Shown: piece by piece, positions 62,974 to 64,000 of the stretch
Layout of the letters: the number at the start of each line of letters is the position of its first letter
How positions within the stretch are numbered: position 1 is the first letter of the stretch
NCBI RefSeq assembly: GCF_947488565.1
Contig: NZ_CANKZC010000003.1
Coordinates: 372,001-436,000 of the forward strand
DNA: 64,000 bases
Direction: 5' to 3'
Origin: an uncultured Psychrobacter sp.
GTDB taxonomy: Bacteria > Pseudomonadota > Gammaproteobacteria > Pseudomonadales > Moraxellaceae
Notes under the pieces: generated by a model
What the model was told of the DNA's origin: nothing
What the model saw: the letters and a program-made list of their open reading frames with translations, nothing else
The model's database searches: none
Made by a program: the position numbers and the translations under genes

Positions 62974-63837
62974 ATGGACACTCACATGCAAGCACCTAGC
63001 AATAAAAATAGCAATCATATGGCTAATGTAGCGAATAATAAAACGTGGTTATTTGTCCCAGCGACTCGAATAGATAGAGTAAACAAAGCCTTTGCTAGCA
63101 GTGCAGATGCAGTGATTGTAGATTTAGAAGATGCGGTAGCTTTAGAGGATAAGGCACAAGCGCGCAACGCATTACAAGAGTATTATGAGAGTGCAGACTA
63201 TCAGCCCGTTTGGGTGCGCATTAATCAGGCTAGTAGTACTGATTTTGCCAAAGATATAACAGCATGCGAGCAGATGCCCAATCTCGCTGGCGTCATACTG
63301 CCTAAAGCTGAACAGCCCGCAGATATCGAATACATTCATCATTTAACTGGACTGTCTGTCATTGCATTAATAGAAAATGCCATCGGTTTGCATCAAGTCG
63401 ATGCTATGGCAAAAGCATCAGGACTGCTCGCATTCAGTTATGGCTTTCTAGACTTATGCAATGATCTGGGAGTCCAAGTAGGGACGCCTGCGGCAGATAT
63501 CGTCGCCAATCAGATTCGCTATCAACTCATTCTTACTTCCAAAATCAATCAGCTATCACCACCTATTGATACGGTGTATCCCGATTTTAATGATGCCAAA
63601 GGGTTAAGCGCGCGCGTACAACTGTGGTCGCAGATGGGCATGTCCGGCATGCTCTGTATTCATCCTAAACAAGTAGCTGTTGTGCAAAACGCGCTGCAAC
63701 CGACAGATGCTGAGGTTGAGTTTGCTAGGCGTGTGGTGGCAGAGTATGAGCGCAGCGGACAAGCGGTGTTTAAAGTAGAGGGTGAAATGGTTGATGCGCC
63801 TGTGATTGAGCGTTGTATGCAGCTGTTAGCTAAGTAG
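62974..63837 (+). CDS. CitE-like HpcH/HpaI aldolase/lyase family protein
   Basis: 287 residues; ATG at 62986 (MQAPSNKN) is an alternative start. TIM-barrel of the citrate lyase beta-subunit family: WLFVPATRIDRVNKAF, DAVIVDLEDAVALEDK (metal-binding Glu and Asp), VRINQASS, GVILPKAEQ, IENAIGL and CIHPKQVAVVQNAL. Stand-alone members cleave malyl-CoA, citramalyl-CoA or related acids. No CitF/CitD partner is present, so it is not citrate lyase proper. It is followed by the start of a further gene, perhaps co-transcribed. Confidence 0.85.
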   Translation: MDTHMQAPSNKNSNHMANVANNKTWLFVPATRIDRVNKAFASSADAVIVDLEDAVALEDKAQARNALQEYYESADYQPVWVRINQASSTDFAKDITACEQMPNLAGVILPKAEQPADIEYIHHLTGLSVIALIENAIGLHQVDAMAKASGLLAFSYGFLDLCNDLGVQVGTPAADIVANQIRYQLILTSKINQLSPPIDTVYPDFNDAKGLSARVQLWSQMGMSGMLCIHPKQVAVVQNALQPTDAEVEFARRVVAEYERSGQAVFKVEGEMVDAPVIERCMQLLAK

Positions 63838-63959
63838 GTTGAGAAGCAAAATCCATGTTTTATCACGCTTGTTATGGACACAGTTAAATTTACAATTTTT
63901 ACATACAAGCCATGTTGTCCATCGATATATCCGCTTTAAATTTGAAATGGAGAAACCTA

Positions 63960-64000
63960 TTGCGCGCTGTCAACTATAAGTATGTGATTGTTATCGTACT
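63960..64000 (+). CDS. Start of a gene cut by the window end (possible membrane carrier)
   Basis: A TTG codon at 63960 has GGAG seven bases upstream, and the frame stays open to the last base, encoding MRAVNYKYVIVIV. The hydrophobic start after a Tyr-Lys pair is what a major-facilitator-type carrier often has. Only 13 codons are visible, so the product is a guess; the start and ribosome site are the real evidence. Confidence 0.4.
   Translation, partial: MRAVNYKYVIVIV

Noticed and set aside
1..64000. CRISPR array, prophage, insertion sequence, or defence island
   Set aside because: No regularly spaced direct repeats, integrase, transposase or phage-type genes are visible anywhere in the window.

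Overview
The window reads as a stretch of chromosome from a moderately AT-rich gammaproteobacterium of the Moraxellaceae, most like Psychrobacter. That assignment is an inference from protein resemblance, gene order, codon use and the intergenic repeat families; no rRNA or tRNA gene is present to confirm it. I see no insertion sequence, prophage, CRISPR array or plasmid function. The region is a string of small, separately regulated catabolic modules with a few housekeeping genes between them.

Layout. (1) 1-5101: a FAD amine dehydrogenase (cut by the window edge), a RidA-type deaminase, a LysR regulator, 4-guanidinobutyrase (gbuA) and a ThDP 2-ketoarginine decarboxylase (aruI-like). Together they fit arginine degradation through 2-ketoarginine. 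(2) 5361-8493: quinone-linked D-lactate dehydrogenase overlapping a YjiH-type membrane protein. (3) 8575-13536: a GlxA/AraC regulator divergent from an acyl-CoA dehydrogenase and two SDR dehydrogenases. (4) 13895-18982: periplasmic copper amine oxidase (tynA), an aldehyde dehydrogenase and an acetylpolyamine amidohydrolase. (5) 19175-27707: mixed genes, including a DsrE-like lipoprotein, CoA-transferase, acyltransferase, ArfB, a cupin protein, an enoyl-CoA hydratase, and a VOC protein with a divergent LysR. (6) 27771-30326: glycerate kinase and a GntP permease. (7) 30573-33303: the late cobalamin genes cobT, cobS and a cobC-like phosphatase. (8) 33311-41067: a sterol-desaturase-family protein, ynjF, the ynjBCD ABC transporter and a TVP38-flavoprotein fusion, a neighbourhood that recalls the E. 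coli ydjXYZ-ynjABCDEF region.

(9) 42269-55054: phenylalanine and tyrosine degradation. It holds tyrB, a LysR, hpd, phhA, phhB, an NhaC-type carrier, fahA, a single-module VOC metalloprotein, an orphan TRAP binding protein, an IclR regulator and maiA. The one missing step is homogentisate 1,2-dioxygenase (hmgA), and a VOC protein with a visible His-His-Glu set sits in the gap. (10) 55443-62826: lysine degradation by the pipecolate/2-aminoadipate route, with a LysR, hglS (2-oxoadipate dioxygenase/decarboxylase), amaB, a second NhaC-type carrier and amaA. (11) 62974-64000: a CitE-like lyase and the first codons of a further gene.

Intergenic DNA carries a recurring hairpin element of about 80 bp (four full copies and two remnants), two other palindromic elements between the SDR genes, several clear rho-independent terminators and several candidate operators. 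The most interesting hypothesis is that the VOC protein at 51573-52148 does the ring-cleavage step of tyrosine breakdown in place of HmgA. The next most interesting are the two NhaC-type carriers inside amino-acid operons, and the hairpin element family with one copy carrying an expanded tetranucleotide tract.
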